Numbered from the stretch's first letter, positions 1 through 9,349 are shown. The stretch is 64,000 nucleotides of DNA from Microcaldota archaeon (GCA_020854825.1 JAHKLY010000002.1:95487-159486); one strand, 5' to 3'. Notes: a model not told the origin generated them from the sequence alone. Numbers and translations are program-made.

Positions 1-218
1 TTTAAAATATCTTTTATATTTTTAGGTTTTTTTTCTCTTTTTTTAAGCGCTTTATTTATGATCTCAATTCCTTTAGGTATTTTATCTGGTATTTTCCTAA
101 GCGCAAAATAAATATATTTTTTTCCTTTTTCAGGTAAATAATTATAAGTAATATATGTATCAAATTTTTTTCGTATTATCTCAGCGCGCTTTAAAGGAAT
201 TTTTAAACATTTTACCAT
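1..218 (-). CDS. Trm5-like tRNA (guanine37-N1)-methyltransferase, N-terminal part
   Basis: The 5' end of a gene that runs off the left edge. It begins at ATG 218 and stays open for 72 codons. The start MVKCLKIP followed by a basic helix, then KKYIYFALR, and the stretch KKREKKPKNIKDIL near the edge match the N-terminal D1 domain of archaeal Trm5 in order and spacing. Trm5 methylates G37 next to the tRNA anticodon using S-adenosylmethionine. The catalytic Rossmann domain lies outside the window, so the call rests on the N-terminus alone. It is divergent from the next gene, with about 60 bp between the two starts. Confidence 0.6.
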   Translation of the reverse strand, partial: MVKCLKIPLKRAEIIRKKFDTYITYNYLPEKGKKYIYFALRKIPDKIPKGIEIINKALKKREKKPKNIKDIL

Positions 219-281
219 ATAAAAATTATTTCATTAAATATTAAAAAACCTTCTAATTTTAATTATTAAAAGGAGATAAAA

Positions 282-980
282 ATGAAAATAGATACATGTA
301 TTCCTACTGAATTACCGCATGATGAAACACGAATAATGAGGTTTCCACCTTCAGTGCAAGTTTTAATAGATACGGAGCATAAAATGGCTAAAATTCATAA
401 ACCAAGGAGTCCTAAAATACCTAAAAACGTTCTTAAGGTCTCTTTTCTATCTACAGTAATGATGGGAATCGGTTTAAGTGCAGGTATAAATTTTGCTTAT
501 GCAGATGCAAAATCAATTGAAACTAAAAATATATTCTTCTCTGAGATCATAGAAAAGGATCAGAACTCAAATTATTTTTTTAAAGCAGATGAAGACAAGA
601 TAAAAAGTTCCAAACAAACTAAAGTAAGTCATACTTATGAGTTAAATCAAAATTATAAAACAGAAAGTCTTTTGACTACTTTTAGAAAACAATTTTTGGA
701 ATTCTTTGGTAAAACAGAAAAAGCTGAGAACGTAGTTCCATTAAAGATTATACTCACAGAGAAGTATAATAAAATGAATAAAAAACAAAAAGACTTATTT
801 ATGGGTGCAATTCTTGTAGTTGTAGTAGCATTATTTAGTATTATAAAACATATTCTGAATAGAGTAGGGGGAATACCAGTATCAGATACTGACAGGAGAC
901 CCATGTGGATACAAGAAATAGACTCTGGGGTTGGTTCACCAAGACCAGGTGAATGGAATAGTAATGACTATTCTGATTGA
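282..980 (+). CDS. membrane protein of unknown function, two membrane segments
   Basis: A 232-residue protein I do not recognise. About 50 polar residues precede a hydrophobic segment (about 50-74) ending in AYADA, which could be a late signal anchor. A polar middle follows, then a second strong membrane segment (about 170-192, GAILVVVVALFSII) and a Gly/Pro/Asp-rich tail. A clear Shine-Dalgarno (AAGGAGATAAAA) sits just before the ATG and supports this start. A hairpin with a T tract follows about 40 bp after the stop, so it looks monocistronic. Confidence 0.75.
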   Translation: MKIDTCIPTELPHDETRIMRFPPSVQVLIDTEHKMAKIHKPRSPKIPKNVLKVSFLSTVMMGIGLSAGINFAYADAKSIETKNIFFSEIIEKDQNSNYFFKADEDKIKSSKQTKVSHTYELNQNYKTESLLTTFRKQFLEFFGKTEKAENVVPLKIILTEKYNKMNKKQKDLFMGAILVVVVALFSIIKHILNRVGGIPVSDTDRRPMWIQEIDSGVGSPRPGEWNSNDYSD

Positions 981-1020
981 AGGTAATTTCTGTTTATATT
1001 TAAGTTTATGTTGTTTCCAT

Positions 1021-1048
1021 ATTTGAAAGAATATTTTCAAATTTTTTT
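1021..1048 (+). terminator. hairpin plus T-tract terminator
   Basis: Arms ATTTGAAA (1021-1028) and TTTCAAAT (1035-1042) with a 6-nt loop are followed directly by a run of T to 1048. It lies 40 bp after the stop of the membrane-protein gene. Archaeal termination mainly needs the T run, and the hairpin adds support. Confidence 0.5.
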
Positions 1049-1195
1049 GTATTATTAAAGCTGATTCTTTTATACAGTAAAAAAGAGTATGAAGTGGATT
1101 ATATCATATTAAAGAAATTATCTAACCACTAATTAAGTATTTTGTATATAATATCAGTACTCCAGGTTCTGAGAACTATTAATATAGTAGTTTAA

Positions 1196-1266
1196 AGTTA
1201 TCTGAAATTTTTTACGCTTTTGTAAGATAACTGATTAAATTATAAAGGATCTGATTAAATTATAAA
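1196..1266 (+). repeat. nested inverted repeat and 20-bp tandem duplication
   Basis: AGTTATCT (1196-1203) and AGATAACT (1225-1232) are perfect inverted arms enclosing TTAC-GCTTTT-GTAA. Next to them the 16-bp word CTGATTAAATTATAAA occurs at 1231-1246 and again at 1251-1266. These lie in the 444-bp gene-free stretch 981-1424, which otherwise holds only the terminator at 1021 and the operator-like palindromes near 1313-1383. The inner TTAC...GTAA resembles a relaxed copy of those palindromes. Confidence 0.45.
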
Positions 1267-1312
1267 TATTTTTTAACAAACTTAAACGTTTTAAAGATAA
1301 TATTAACGTATT

Positions 1313-1383
1313 TTACATAAAAGATGTAATAAAAGTTAAATATATATAGAAAATATTTAACCTATTTTACACAAAAGGTGTAA
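1313..1383 (+). promoter_or_regulatory. paired operator-like palindromes before the wHTH/NTase operon
   Basis: Two 17-bp palindromes share one layout: TTACAT-AAAAG-ATGTAA (1313-1329) and TTACAC-AAAAG-GTGTAA (1367-1383). The one difference changes both arms together (T/A to C/G), so the symmetry is kept. Each is followed by similar text (TAATAAAAGTTAA and TAATAATAGTTAA). Centres are 54 bp apart and the second lies about 40 bp before the ATG at 1425. The natural reading is an autoregulatory operator bound by the downstream winged-helix protein. AbiE-type antitoxins are known to bind paired inverted repeats in their own promoter. Confidence 0.6.
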
Positions 1384-1424
1384 TAATAGTTAACTTTAAA
1401 AACTATTGCACCTTAAATAATTAT

Positions 1425-2276
1425 ATGGAATTAAAGTTAACCAAAGCAGAACTAAAAGTATGCTTTAAAATATATGATTTAAACAAAACACTTTCTGCAT
1501 CAGAATTAGCAGATGCTTTGAATATAAAAAAGAGTTTCTTAAGTAGAATATTAAAAAAACTATTAAAAAAAGGATTCATAGATATAATAAAAGAAGGAAC
1601 AAAAAAACAAATTTCACAATCAAAAGAACTACACTCAAAGAAATTAAAGGATTTGTATAATTCTACTCATAAAGCCAATATAGAAAAATGGCTTTCAGGT
1701 TCTGCATTAGATGTGTTAATAACTTTACAAAATAATAATCTAAAATTTCTTGAACTGGAAGCGGATTGTTCAAAAAAGCAAATATATAATACATTGAATA
1801 AACTTTACTCTGCAGGAGCAATAAATAAAGATAGAAATTTTTATATTTCCAATCCATTAGTACTGTCTTTTGTAGAAGCTTATGCTTTATTTGTGGCTGA
1901 AAAAACAGCAAATATAAAAGAGAGAATTAGAAAACATTGTTTTGTTGTATCCAAAACTGAGCTTTCTTTAGCTGAAACAGGGTTAAGTTTTTTATTAGAG
2001 CATGGACTTGAAGCAATTTTGATAAATAATTACTATTATTTTAATTTAGGCAAGAAGAGTAGGAAAATAGATATAAATGATGCTTTTGTTCATGCACTTT
2101 TATTCTCAAAATACCAAGTACAGGACAGGACATTACTTGCTCATTTTTATTTAAAAAACCGCAGAAAATTAAGTATTATTGAAATACGGAAATATGCAGA
2201 GCAGTTAAATCTAGAAACAGAGTTAAAAAGTACTCTTTTAATTGTTTCCAATTATGAAAAACTAAGAGGAATTTAA
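1425..2276 (+). CDS. winged-helix DNA-binding protein, putative AbiEi-like antitoxin/repressor
   Basis: A 283-residue protein with two helix-turn-helix-like units. The first is at about residues 25-55 (ASELADALNIKKSFLSRILK, then KKGFI). The second is at about 107-135 (ELEADCSKKQIYNTLNKLY, then SAGAI). The rest is helical and unrecognised. One base separates its stop from the start of the nucleotidyltransferase gene, so the two are translationally coupled. In type IV systems such as AbiEi/AbiEii a wHTH antitoxin precedes a nucleotidyltransferase toxin and represses the operon, and order and upstream palindromes fit here. Membership of the AbiEi family itself is not shown, so this could be a separate regulator family. 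Confidence 0.6.
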   Translation: MELKLTKAELKVCFKIYDLNKTLSASELADALNIKKSFLSRILKKLLKKGFIDIIKEGTKKQISQSKELHSKKLKDLYNSTHKANIEKWLSGSALDVLITLQNNNLKFLELEADCSKKQIYNTLNKLYSAGAINKDRNFYISNPLVLSFVEAYALFVAEKTANIKERIRKHCFVVSKTELSLAETGLSFLLEHGLEAILINNYYYFNLGKKSRKIDINDAFVHALLFSKYQVQDRTLLAHFYLKNRRKLSIIEIRKYAEQLNLETELKSTLLIVSNYEKLRGI

Positions 2277-2277
2277 A

Positions 2278-3024
2278 ATGCAAAAAAGATTTGGAAAAAC
2301 AGAACTTAATAATTTTTTCAATGAAATTGGGGAAAATCTGTCTGAAAAAACAACAGTTTACTTATTGGGTGGGGAAGCTATGTGTTTTAGAAATCAAAAA
2401 AGTACAACAAAAGATTTAGATCTGCTTTTTAAAGATAGTAAATCTTATAATAAATTTATACAAAATTTAGAGAATCTGAATTTTAAAAAACAGAATTTGA
2501 TTTCAAGAGTATATATAAATATGGAAGCAAATAGTATTTGGGATCATATTTCTGGGTTTAGACTTGATTTGTTTGTTGGTTCTGTTTGTCATAAATTATT
2601 TTTATCTGATAGTATGATACAACGTTCAAAACTTCTTAAACAATACGGAAATTTAAATGTGTATATTATGTCTAATGAAGACATTATCCTTCTTAAAGCA
2701 GTAACTGAACGAATAGATGATACTGCAGATATTGCTTCAATCACCCATTCTACAGAAGTAAATTGGGAGATAGTTTTAGAAGAGTGTGAGGTTCAAAGTA
2801 AAAATAGGTTTTGGTACGGTGAATTATTGAATAAATTTTATGAATTAAAAGAATCATTTGGTATAAATCCGCAAATTATCCCAAAAATTGAAGAATTATA
2901 TCAAAATGCTCTTATCAAAGATAAAATCAATGAATTAAAAGATAAAGGGTATTCAAAAAAGCAAATAAAAAAGGAGTTAAAAGATAGGAGATTTACTGAT
3001 AGTGAAATAGAAGGTGCCTTTTGA
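2278..3024 (+). CDS. nucleotidyltransferase-fold protein (DUF6036/AbiEii-like), putative toxin
   Basis: A 248-residue protein with the polymerase-beta-type nucleotidyltransferase signature: LLGGEAM (GG at 31-32), then KSTTKDLDLLF, giving the D-x-D pair at about 46/48, and RLDLFVG with a third acidic residue near 98. The set is intact, so activity is expected. The C-terminus (about 205-248) is a charged helical tail. It is coupled to the wHTH gene and ends flush against convergent leuS. Relatives include AbiEii/MenA-type toxins that modify tRNA or other nucleotide acceptors. The substrate here is unknown. Confidence 0.65.
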   Translation: MQKRFGKTELNNFFNEIGENLSEKTTVYLLGGEAMCFRNQKSTTKDLDLLFKDSKSYNKFIQNLENLNFKKQNLISRVYINMEANSIWDHISGFRLDLFVGSVCHKLFLSDSMIQRSKLLKQYGNLNVYIMSNEDIILLKAVTERIDDTADIASITHSTEVNWEIVLEECEVQSKNRFWYGELLNKFYELKESFGINPQIIPKIEELYQNALIKDKINELKDKGYSKKQIKKELKDRRFTDSEIEGAF

Positions 3025-5865
3025 TCACATTAATTTTATAGCTGGTTTCATTGGCAATGCAGAATGCGCTTTGGAATCATCTGATTCTTTTTCTAAATAA
3101 ACTTCTATTTCACAGTTAAAGCGCTCTTTTAAGAAATCTTGCGCTTCTGAAATTATTTCAAATTCAGGAAGGCGCGTTATATTGTTATAAGTATTTATTT
3201 TTTTCATATTTCTTTTTAAAAATCCAGCAATATCTTTTTTATGTTCTTTTAAAGAATCTATTTCATCAGCTTTTTTCATTACTGTTCCAATATCAATTTT
3301 ATCCATTTTTAATGCTGTTTTAATTAATTCCCATTTCCAGTCTGAAGCAATAAATATTTTTATCATTGTTGGTTTATCTATCTCAGTTAATTTTTGTATT
3401 TCTTGAATATCATCCATAATTTGTTTTAAATAATCTTCATCGTCTATCTCATTTACCTCTATTTTTTCAACTTCTGGAAGTTTTTGTTCGCATAATAATG
3501 AATTTTCTTTTAATATTTCATTCCAAATTTCTTCAGCAAAATGAGGAGTGAATGGAGATATTAATTTAATAATTATTCTAACAGTTTCTTGTAATAATTC
3601 TTTGTTCCTTCCTTTTCTTTTTAAATACCAATCAACATCATTAAAAATATTATAAAAAGCAATATCTGTTGCTTTTTTTAATTCAAATTGATCAATAAAC
3701 ATAGAATATTGGTAGATATAATATTCTAGTTTATTTTTAAGCCATTTATCAATTCTTTTAGATTTTACTTCTAATGGGGTATTGTTTAAATCTTCAAACC
3801 AGAAATAAATTTTTTCTAATCTTTGTTTGTATTTTTCTATTTCTTGTTCATCAAATGCTACATCAACATAAGGAGATGAAACATTAGCATAAAATAATCT
3901 CATTGGATCTGCCCCATATTTTTCTAAAACTTTAGGTACAGGTAATACACCCCCCTTAGATTTAGATAATTTATTTCCTCCTTTTCCAGTTATCCAATAA
4001 TTTACATATATTCCTTTTGGCCATTTATCTTTTGGTAAAATAGCAACGTGATTTTTTATAAATGGAGGGAAATGAACTGTTTTATGCTCTTTTCCCCCTA
4101 AATTAATATCTAAAGGATACCAATAATCGACATTTTTCTTTATTTTTTCTGTTAAGTCATTAGGCATACCTGATTTTGATGCTTCTTGTACTGATCCTTT
4201 ATTTAAATAAATATAATCAAAAAATTCTAAACTTAACCATTCTGGATTTATTTCTTTTTGATATTTAGAAACTAAATAAAATATAGGATATAAGGTAGAA
4301 TCTGAGATTGCTTCTATTGTATATTTATCATCAAATGGAAAAGTTGTTCCCATCCATCTTCCTAATCTTGCACAAGGTCTTTCTTTAAACCATTCTAAAG
4401 TATTTGCAATATTATTGTTGTATTCTTCAGGTTTAATATTCATATTTTTTGAATGTTCTATTGAATCATTATTTAACCAATCTTTTCCATAGTCGATAAA
4501 CCATTGGTTTTCTACTTTTTTAATAACAACTTGACCTCCACATCTACAAATAACTTCTTCTGATAAGTCATAAAAAATATCTGCTTCTCCTGCAGATAGC
4601 AGTTCTTCTTTAATTTTATCTTTTGCTTCTTCAACTTTCATTCCTTTATATTTCCCACAAGTGTTAATCATAGTTCCTGAATAAAAACCAGATTTATAAA
4701 CTTCTTTTTTAGCTTCTTCTAATTTTGGATCTTTTTGATTTTGAATATTTAATTTTTCACATATTTCAACTGCGGGTGATTCTTTAAAACCAGGAGTTTT
4801 AATAATAGGAATTACTTTTATTTGTTTAAGTTTTTCATAATCTAAATTATATTTATCACATAATTCTTTATTTTTTTGTAAGTCATATAATCCCATCCAA
4901 TCATGAGGTGCATCTGATGGGACAGATGTAACAATCCCTGTTCCTATTGTGGGATCACAGAATTCAGAAGGTAAAATAATTATTTCTTTATGTATCATTG
5001 GTGCTTCAGCATATTTTCCAAGTAACTCTTGTCCATTTATTTCCCCTATCTCTCTTATGTCTTGTTTTTGATATTTAATTTTTTCAGCACATTGTTTTGA
5101 ACATATCCAAGGTTCATTTTCAACTTGAATTATTGAATATTCTTGATTAGGATCCACCCAAAGATTTGTTTGTCCAAAAACAGTTTCAGGTCTTAATGTT
5201 GCTGCTATTATGAACATATCTTTATTGTCATATGTAAATTTGAATTTTAATAATGTGTATTCATTTTTTTCAGCTTTTCCTCCTTTTGAAATATCTGCTT
5301 CTGAAGGATCAACTGCTACTGGTCCGCAGTTTACACAAAAAGTAGCATAGTATGGTTTTTGTATTAATAATCCGTTTTCATATAATTTATGGAATTGCCA
5401 AGTTATAAATTTATTATAAATTGAATCAATAGTTTTGACAAAACTTCTTGTATCTAAAATTAAACCAAATTTTTTGAAAGTTTCTAAATAATTGTTTGCA
5501 AAAAATTCAGCATAACCTTCAGGAGTTTTCATTTTTTCTAATTCCTTATCTGATATTCCTGCTTCTTTTAGATATGTAATGTATTCTTGATTTCCTTCTG
5601 TTATTTTTTGAGCTTTAGCTATTGCTCCATTTCCAGTTACATGTAATCCAATGGGAAAACATACATTTTTTCCTTGTAATTTTTTAAATCTTACAATTGC
5701 ATCTGCATATGTAAATCCTCTCATATGCCCAGTATGTAAAAATCCTGTTGGGTATGGATAAGCAAAAATAAGCATAAATTTTTCTTTTTCATTAGGTTCA
5801 GTAAATGCTATTTTAGTTTCTAACCATTTTTTTTGCCATTTTTCTTCTATCTCTTGAAAATTCAT
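3025..5865 (-). CDS. leuS: leucyl-tRNA synthetase, archaeal type
   Basis: Charges tRNA-Leu with leucine in the cytoplasm. This 946-residue class I synthetase has the HIGH motif as HTGH (about 44-47, inside YPTGFLHTGHMRG), a large CP1 editing insertion (about 160-500), and the KMSKS motif as KLSKSKGG (about 630-640). The anticodon-binding helical domain and a C-terminal extension (ending PMKPAIKLM) follow. Length and motif spacing are typical of archaeal/eukaryotic LeuRS. Its stop directly abuts the stop of the convergent nucleotidyltransferase gene with no spacer. The start is close to a divergent promoter shared with the gene at 5918. Confidence 0.97.
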   Translation of the reverse strand: MNFQEIEEKWQKKWLETKIAFTEPNEKEKFMLIFAYPYPTGFLHTGHMRGFTYADAIVRFKKLQGKNVCFPIGLHVTGNGAIAKAQKITEGNQEYITYLKEAGISDKELEKMKTPEGYAEFFANNYLETFKKFGLILDTRSFVKTIDSIYNKFITWQFHKLYENGLLIQKPYYATFCVNCGPVAVDPSEADISKGGKAEKNEYTLLKFKFTYDNKDMFIIAATLRPETVFGQTNLWVDPNQEYSIIQVENEPWICSKQCAEKIKYQKQDIREIGEINGQELLGKYAEAPMIHKEIIILPSEFCDPTIGTGIVTSVPSDAPHDWMGLYDLQKNKELCDKYNLDYEKLKQIKVIPIIKTPGFKESPAVEICEKLNIQNQKDPKLEEAKKEVYKSGFYSGTMINTCGKYKGMKVEEAKDKIKEELLSAGEADIFYDLSEEVICRCGGQVVIKKVENQWFIDYGKDWLNNDSIEHSKNMNIKPEEYNNNIANTLEWFKERPCARLGRWMGTTFPFDDKYTIEAISDSTLYPIFYLVSKYQKEINPEWLSLEFFDYIYLNKGSVQEASKSGMPNDLTEKIKKNVDYWYPLDINLGGKEHKTVHFPPFIKNHVAILPKDKWPKGIYVNYWITGKGGNKLSKSKGGVLPVPKVLEKYGADPMRLFYANVSSPYVDVAFDEQEIEKYKQRLEKIYFWFEDLNNTPLEVKSKRIDKWLKNKLEYYIYQYSMFIDQFELKKATDIAFYNIFNDVDWYLKRKGRNKELLQETVRIIIKLISPFTPHFAEEIWNEILKENSLLCEQKLPEVEKIEVNEIDDEDYLKQIMDDIQEIQKLTEIDKPTMIKIFIASDWKWELIKTALKMDKIDIGTVMKKADEIDSLKEHKKDIAGFLKRNMKKINTYNNITRLPEFEIISEAQDFLKERFNCEIEVYLEKESDDSKAHSALPMKPAIKLM

Positions 5866-5917
5866 AGAAAAAATTTACACCACAACATTTTAAAAACTCA
5901 TCTTCTTAATATCGGCT

Positions 5918-7768
5918 ATGAAAAAAATAATTTTAAGTTCATTTATATTAGTATTATTAGTATTTTTTGTTTATTCAGATTATTGTGGAAGTAGAAGTAT
6001 TAATTTAACTGATAATACCCCAATTATTATTACTTTAAGGGATTGTTCTGACCCAGATGCTTTTTCAGAAATTTATGGTTCATCTAGAATTATTTCAAGT
6101 GAAAATTCACATATAGGGAATGGGACTTCTTGCCCAACAAATTTACGGTTTTGTGCAGTAGCACGAAGTAATACTTCAGAATACGTAAATATTACTTTAA
6201 CAAGATTTTTGAATGGGAGTGAAACAATAGAAACAATTACAAGAGAAGTTAGAATTGATCCCGAAACAAAAATAAATAGGACATGTTTTAATGAAACTAA
6301 AAGTGCATCAGTAGGACAAGTTTGGATAATGCGCTCTAATTCATCTTTTTATGATTCTGATGAAGGTGAATTAAAAGAATCTGATGTTTCAGAAGTCCAT
6401 GCAACAATTGTTGATTGTTATGATCCTGATTATTGTAATTTACATATATCTACAGAATCAAGAACATGTGTTGATGGTTTTATTAATTTTAAAGGAAAAG
6501 TTACAAAAACAAGAGGAAGTGGTATAAGTGCATATTCTGGTGCAAGAATATTTTTAGGGGATGAAGAAGTAACAGAAACAAATTCTTCTGGTTGGTATGA
6601 ATTTAGTACTATAGCAGAAACAAGAACGTATTTGATAACAGCTTCAACTTCAGATTGCGGTTCTGATACAATTAGTTACTCAATTTCAACAGAAGATTTA
6701 GAGGAATGTGTTAGTAGTACTAAAATTTTAAATTATAATATTACAGAAGTTATTTGTCATCCTCCAATTTGTATTGCAGATCTTATTTTTAATGTATATG
6801 ATAATGAAACAAGGGAGCCTATCGAAGGTGTTTTTGTACAAATTTCAACAATTGGAGATGACACATATATACCAAATTTTTCAAATTCAGAGGGAAAAGT
6901 TTTGTTTTTAGAGGTTCCGTATATATTTGGAGAAAATAATTCATTTGTAATATCCTCTCCTGAGGAAAGCATTCCATTTTCTAATGGATATACAAATGTA
7001 ATTGTTGGAACTATAAATATATCTTCAGATGAATCATCAGAAGATTCCTGTATGGTTCCTTGTTTTTTATGTAGAGTGATAGGATATGAAGGGTGTGATC
7101 CAACTTGTGATTTAGGAATTGGTTTTGATTGTTGTTGTAATTATTGTGATCCAGATGAGTTAGTATGTGTGGAATGTTTTGGAGAGGGGATGATTTGTAC
7201 TTCCACAGAATGTTGTGAAGGTTTAGATTGTATTGGGGGAGAGTGTATTTATTGTACTCCTAATTTACCTTGTGAAGATAATTATGACTGTTGTGGAGGA
7301 ACTTGTTATGACGGAACTTGTTATGGTTGTGCAAGTCCAGATTGTTTAGATGAAGAGGAGTTAAATGAAGATGAGGATCCAAATAATATAATTTCCCCAA
7401 TTGAAGATGATGAATCTTGGTTAGATTCAATTTTATGGTTATGGGATGAAGGCCCATTAATTGGAGAGTATGATGAAGATGGATTTTTAAATATAAATTT
7501 TTCATTAAGAAGTGGATGTTCTGGGTTATTTATTATTATTGATAATTGGATATTCTGTGATTTGCTATGGATATTACTTTTAATTTTATCTTTAATTGCA
7601 GCATATAAGTATAAAGAGTATCCTCTTAAAAAGAAAATCTCATTAATTGTTTTTATCATACCTATAGGCATAGGATTTTTAACTTATGTGTGGATAGGTA
7701 TAATAGCAGCAATATTTGAAATAGTATTAGCATTAGTTCATCCAATAGAGGATGAGAAGATTAAGTAA
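5918..7768 (+). CDS. large Cys-rich surface protein with carboxypeptidase-regulatory-like domain
   Basis: A 616-residue secreted, membrane-anchored protein. It has a signal peptide (about 1-20), a Cys/Asn/Thr/Ser-rich ectodomain, and a beta-sandwich resembling a carboxypeptidase regulatory-like domain (about 200-245, with NSSGWYEFST). A possible second such domain follows (about 285-345, REPIEGVFVQISTIG). Then come a dense Cys region (about 370-470, with CCC, CC and CxxC clusters reminiscent of knottin/granulin modules), an acidic linker, and two C-terminal membrane segments (about 548-600). Multiple disulfides outside the cell are likely. The exact role is unknown; cell-surface attachment or structure is a guess. 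The KaiC-like gene follows within about 12 bp. Confidence 0.8.
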   Translation: MKKIILSSFILVLLVFFVYSDYCGSRSINLTDNTPIIITLRDCSDPDAFSEIYGSSRIISSENSHIGNGTSCPTNLRFCAVARSNTSEYVNITLTRFLNGSETIETITREVRIDPETKINRTCFNETKSASVGQVWIMRSNSSFYDSDEGELKESDVSEVHATIVDCYDPDYCNLHISTESRTCVDGFINFKGKVTKTRGSGISAYSGARIFLGDEEVTETNSSGWYEFSTIAETRTYLITASTSDCGSDTISYSISTEDLEECVSSTKILNYNITEVICHPPICIADLIFNVYDNETREPIEGVFVQISTIGDDTYIPNFSNSEGKVLFLEVPYIFGENNSFVISSPEESIPFSNGYTNVIVGTINISSDESSEDSCMVPCFLCRVIGYEGCDPTCDLGIGFDCCCNYCDPDELVCVECFGEGMICTSTECCEGLDCIGGECIYCTPNLPCEDNYDCCGGTCYDGTCYGCASPDCLDEEELNEDEDPNNIISPIEDDESWLDSILWLWDEGPLIGEYDEDGFLNINFSLRSGCSGLFIIIDNWIFCDLLWILLLILSLIAAYKYKEYPLKKKISLIVFIIPIGIGFLTYVWIGIIAAIFEIVLALVHPIEDEKIK

Positions 7769-7780
7769 AAGGTGGTATTA

Positions 7781-8500
7781 ATGAAGTTTATAACAACAGG
7801 CGTAAAAGGATTAGATAATATTTTAGGGGGGGGATATGCAGATAATTCATTAACATTACTTACAGGAGGACCAGGAACAGGAAAATCTATATTAGGTCTG
7901 CAATATCTTTATGAAGGATTAAAAAGAAAGGAAAATGTTATGTTTATTTCATTTGAGGATGATGGAGATATAATAACACAACAATCAAAAAATTTTGGTT
8001 GGGATTTTGAAAAATATATTAAAACAGGTCAATTAAAGATATTAACATTTTATCTTCCTTCTACACATGTAGTTCATGTTATAGATACAATTAATAAAGA
8101 AGTAAAATCACATAAACCAAAAAGAATTGTTTTAGATTCAATTTCAGTTTTAAGTTTATTTGCAGAAATAGCTGCAGGAATTGAATTATCTCAGGCATTA
8201 AATCTTAAATTAGATCAAGTTAAATTATCTGAAGAAGTATTGACCATTGGTGCAGTCATGGGATTATTATCAAAAATAAAATCCTATGATAATACTTCTT
8301 TAATTATTGCAGAGATTCCTGAAGGAAAACAAGCATTATCAAGAGATTCTTATACTGAATTTATATGTGATGGAGTTATAAAATTAAAAAGAGATGAATT
8401 AACAGGTAAAAGAGAAATGTCAGTTATAAAAATGAGATTGGGAAATCATAAATTAACTCCTACTAAATTTACAATTGAAAAAGATGGAATAAAGATTTAA
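7781..8500 (+). CDS. KaiC/RadA-type RecA-fold ATPase, single domain
   Basis: A single RecA-like ATPase domain of about 239 residues. It opens FITTGVKGLDNILGGG, typical of KaiC-like proteins, then has the Walker A GGPGTGKS, FISFEDD at the catalytic-acid strand, and the Walker B RIVLDSISVL. ATG 7781 is preferred over the in-frame GTG at 7772 because GGTG (7771-7774) is then the ribosome-binding site at normal spacing. Archaeal single-domain KaiC-like proteins are often signalling or motility ATPases, and no partner is obvious here. Its last 4 bases overlap the end of the convergent HAD gene. Confidence 0.9.
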   Translation: MKFITTGVKGLDNILGGGYADNSLTLLTGGPGTGKSILGLQYLYEGLKRKENVMFISFEDDGDIITQQSKNFGWDFEKYIKTGQLKILTFYLPSTHVVHVIDTINKEVKSHKPKRIVLDSISVLSLFAEIAAGIELSQALNLKLDQVKLSEEVLTIGAVMGLLSKIKSYDNTSLIIAEIPEGKQALSRDSYTEFICDGVIKLKRDELTGKREMSVIKMRLGNHKLTPTKFTIEKDGIKI

Positions 8501-9222
8501 ATAGTTTTTAAAAGTTCTAAAACTTGATTAAGAACTTCATCTTCTTTATTACAAATCAACCAATTATTTTCTTTTATTGTTTTTATTACTTCTGGTTTAG
8601 GAGTAAATATCACTCCATTTCCTAATTCTCGGATAAATGGAAAATCAAGATAACTATCCCCAAAACCTATGGAATTTTCTACATCTGAATTATGTAATTC
8701 AATAAATCTTTGTACTGTTTTTTGTTTTCTTTTACTAAGTGTAGGTGTACCTTTCCATTTTCCAGTATATATTCCTTTTTTTATAGTATATTTTGTTGCA
8801 TAGATTAAATCCGCACCCAATAATTTTCCAAAGGGGAGTATTACATCTAATGGACTACCACTTTCAAGGATTACTACATAATTATAATTTTTGAGTATTT
8901 CAATTAATTCTTTTGAATATGAAAATAAAAATTCAGGATTTTGTTTAACAAATTCAAAACCTACTTCTAAAATATCTTCTTGTTTTTGATTTTTTATGCC
9001 TTTTGCATAAGCATCTTGTATTTTAATACCGGTATTATAATATGTGGATTTTCCAGTTCTTAATTCTTCTTCAGCCCTTCTCATATTATTTAATTTTTCC
9101 GTATTAAATAGTGATTTTTCTAACAATACTAATGGAAATTTTGTAATAAAATATCCCTTTGATAAGGTACCATCCACATCTAATACTGCAATTTTTTTTC
9201 CTTCAAAACGTTGTTCATACAT
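8497..9222 (-). CDS. HAD-superfamily phosphatase, SerB-like (HAD-IB)
   Basis: A 241-residue phosphohydrolase with all four HAD motifs: motif I VLDVDGTL with the nucleophile Asp, motif II ILESGSP, a basic region with SKRK, and motif IV GFGDSYLDF. The helical cap between motifs I and II (about 25-110) is as in phosphoserine-phosphatase-like HAD-IB enzymes. Substrate is unknown; phosphoserine or another small phosphomonoester are options. The TATA-like TTTTAAAAG upstream of the start suggests a leaderless transcript. Convergent with the KaiC-like gene. Confidence 0.88.
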   Translation of the reverse strand: MYEQRFEGKKIAVLDVDGTLSKGYFITKFPLVLLEKSLFNTEKLNNMRRAEEELRTGKSTYYNTGIKIQDAYAKGIKNQKQEDILEVGFEFVKQNPEFLFSYSKELIEILKNYNYVVILESGSPLDVILPFGKLLGADLIYATKYTIKKGIYTGKWKGTPTLSKRKQKTVQRFIELHNSDVENSIGFGDSYLDFPFIRELGNGVIFTPKPEVIKTIKENNWLICNKEDEVLNQVLELLKTI

Positions 9223-9349
9223 ATTTTATTATATAATAACACGTCTTTTAAAATCTATTGTTTAGTGTTATCTTTTTTGATTAATATAAACAAAATTAAT
9301 TTTCTAAAAACCAGAATTTAATTTATTATATAGGAGTACTAAAATTTAG

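Noticed and set aside
1231-1266. 20-bp tandem repeat considered as a CRISPR or satellite
   Set aside because: Only two copies and no spacer pattern.
7260-7505. Histidine/leucine-rich minus-strand frame
   Set aside because: It is an opposite-strand reading of AT-rich codons and has no other support.
6757-7671. Several open frames on the minus strand under the Cys-rich surface protein
   Set aside because: Composition follows the codons of the true gene on the opposite strand, with no ribosome site or promoter.
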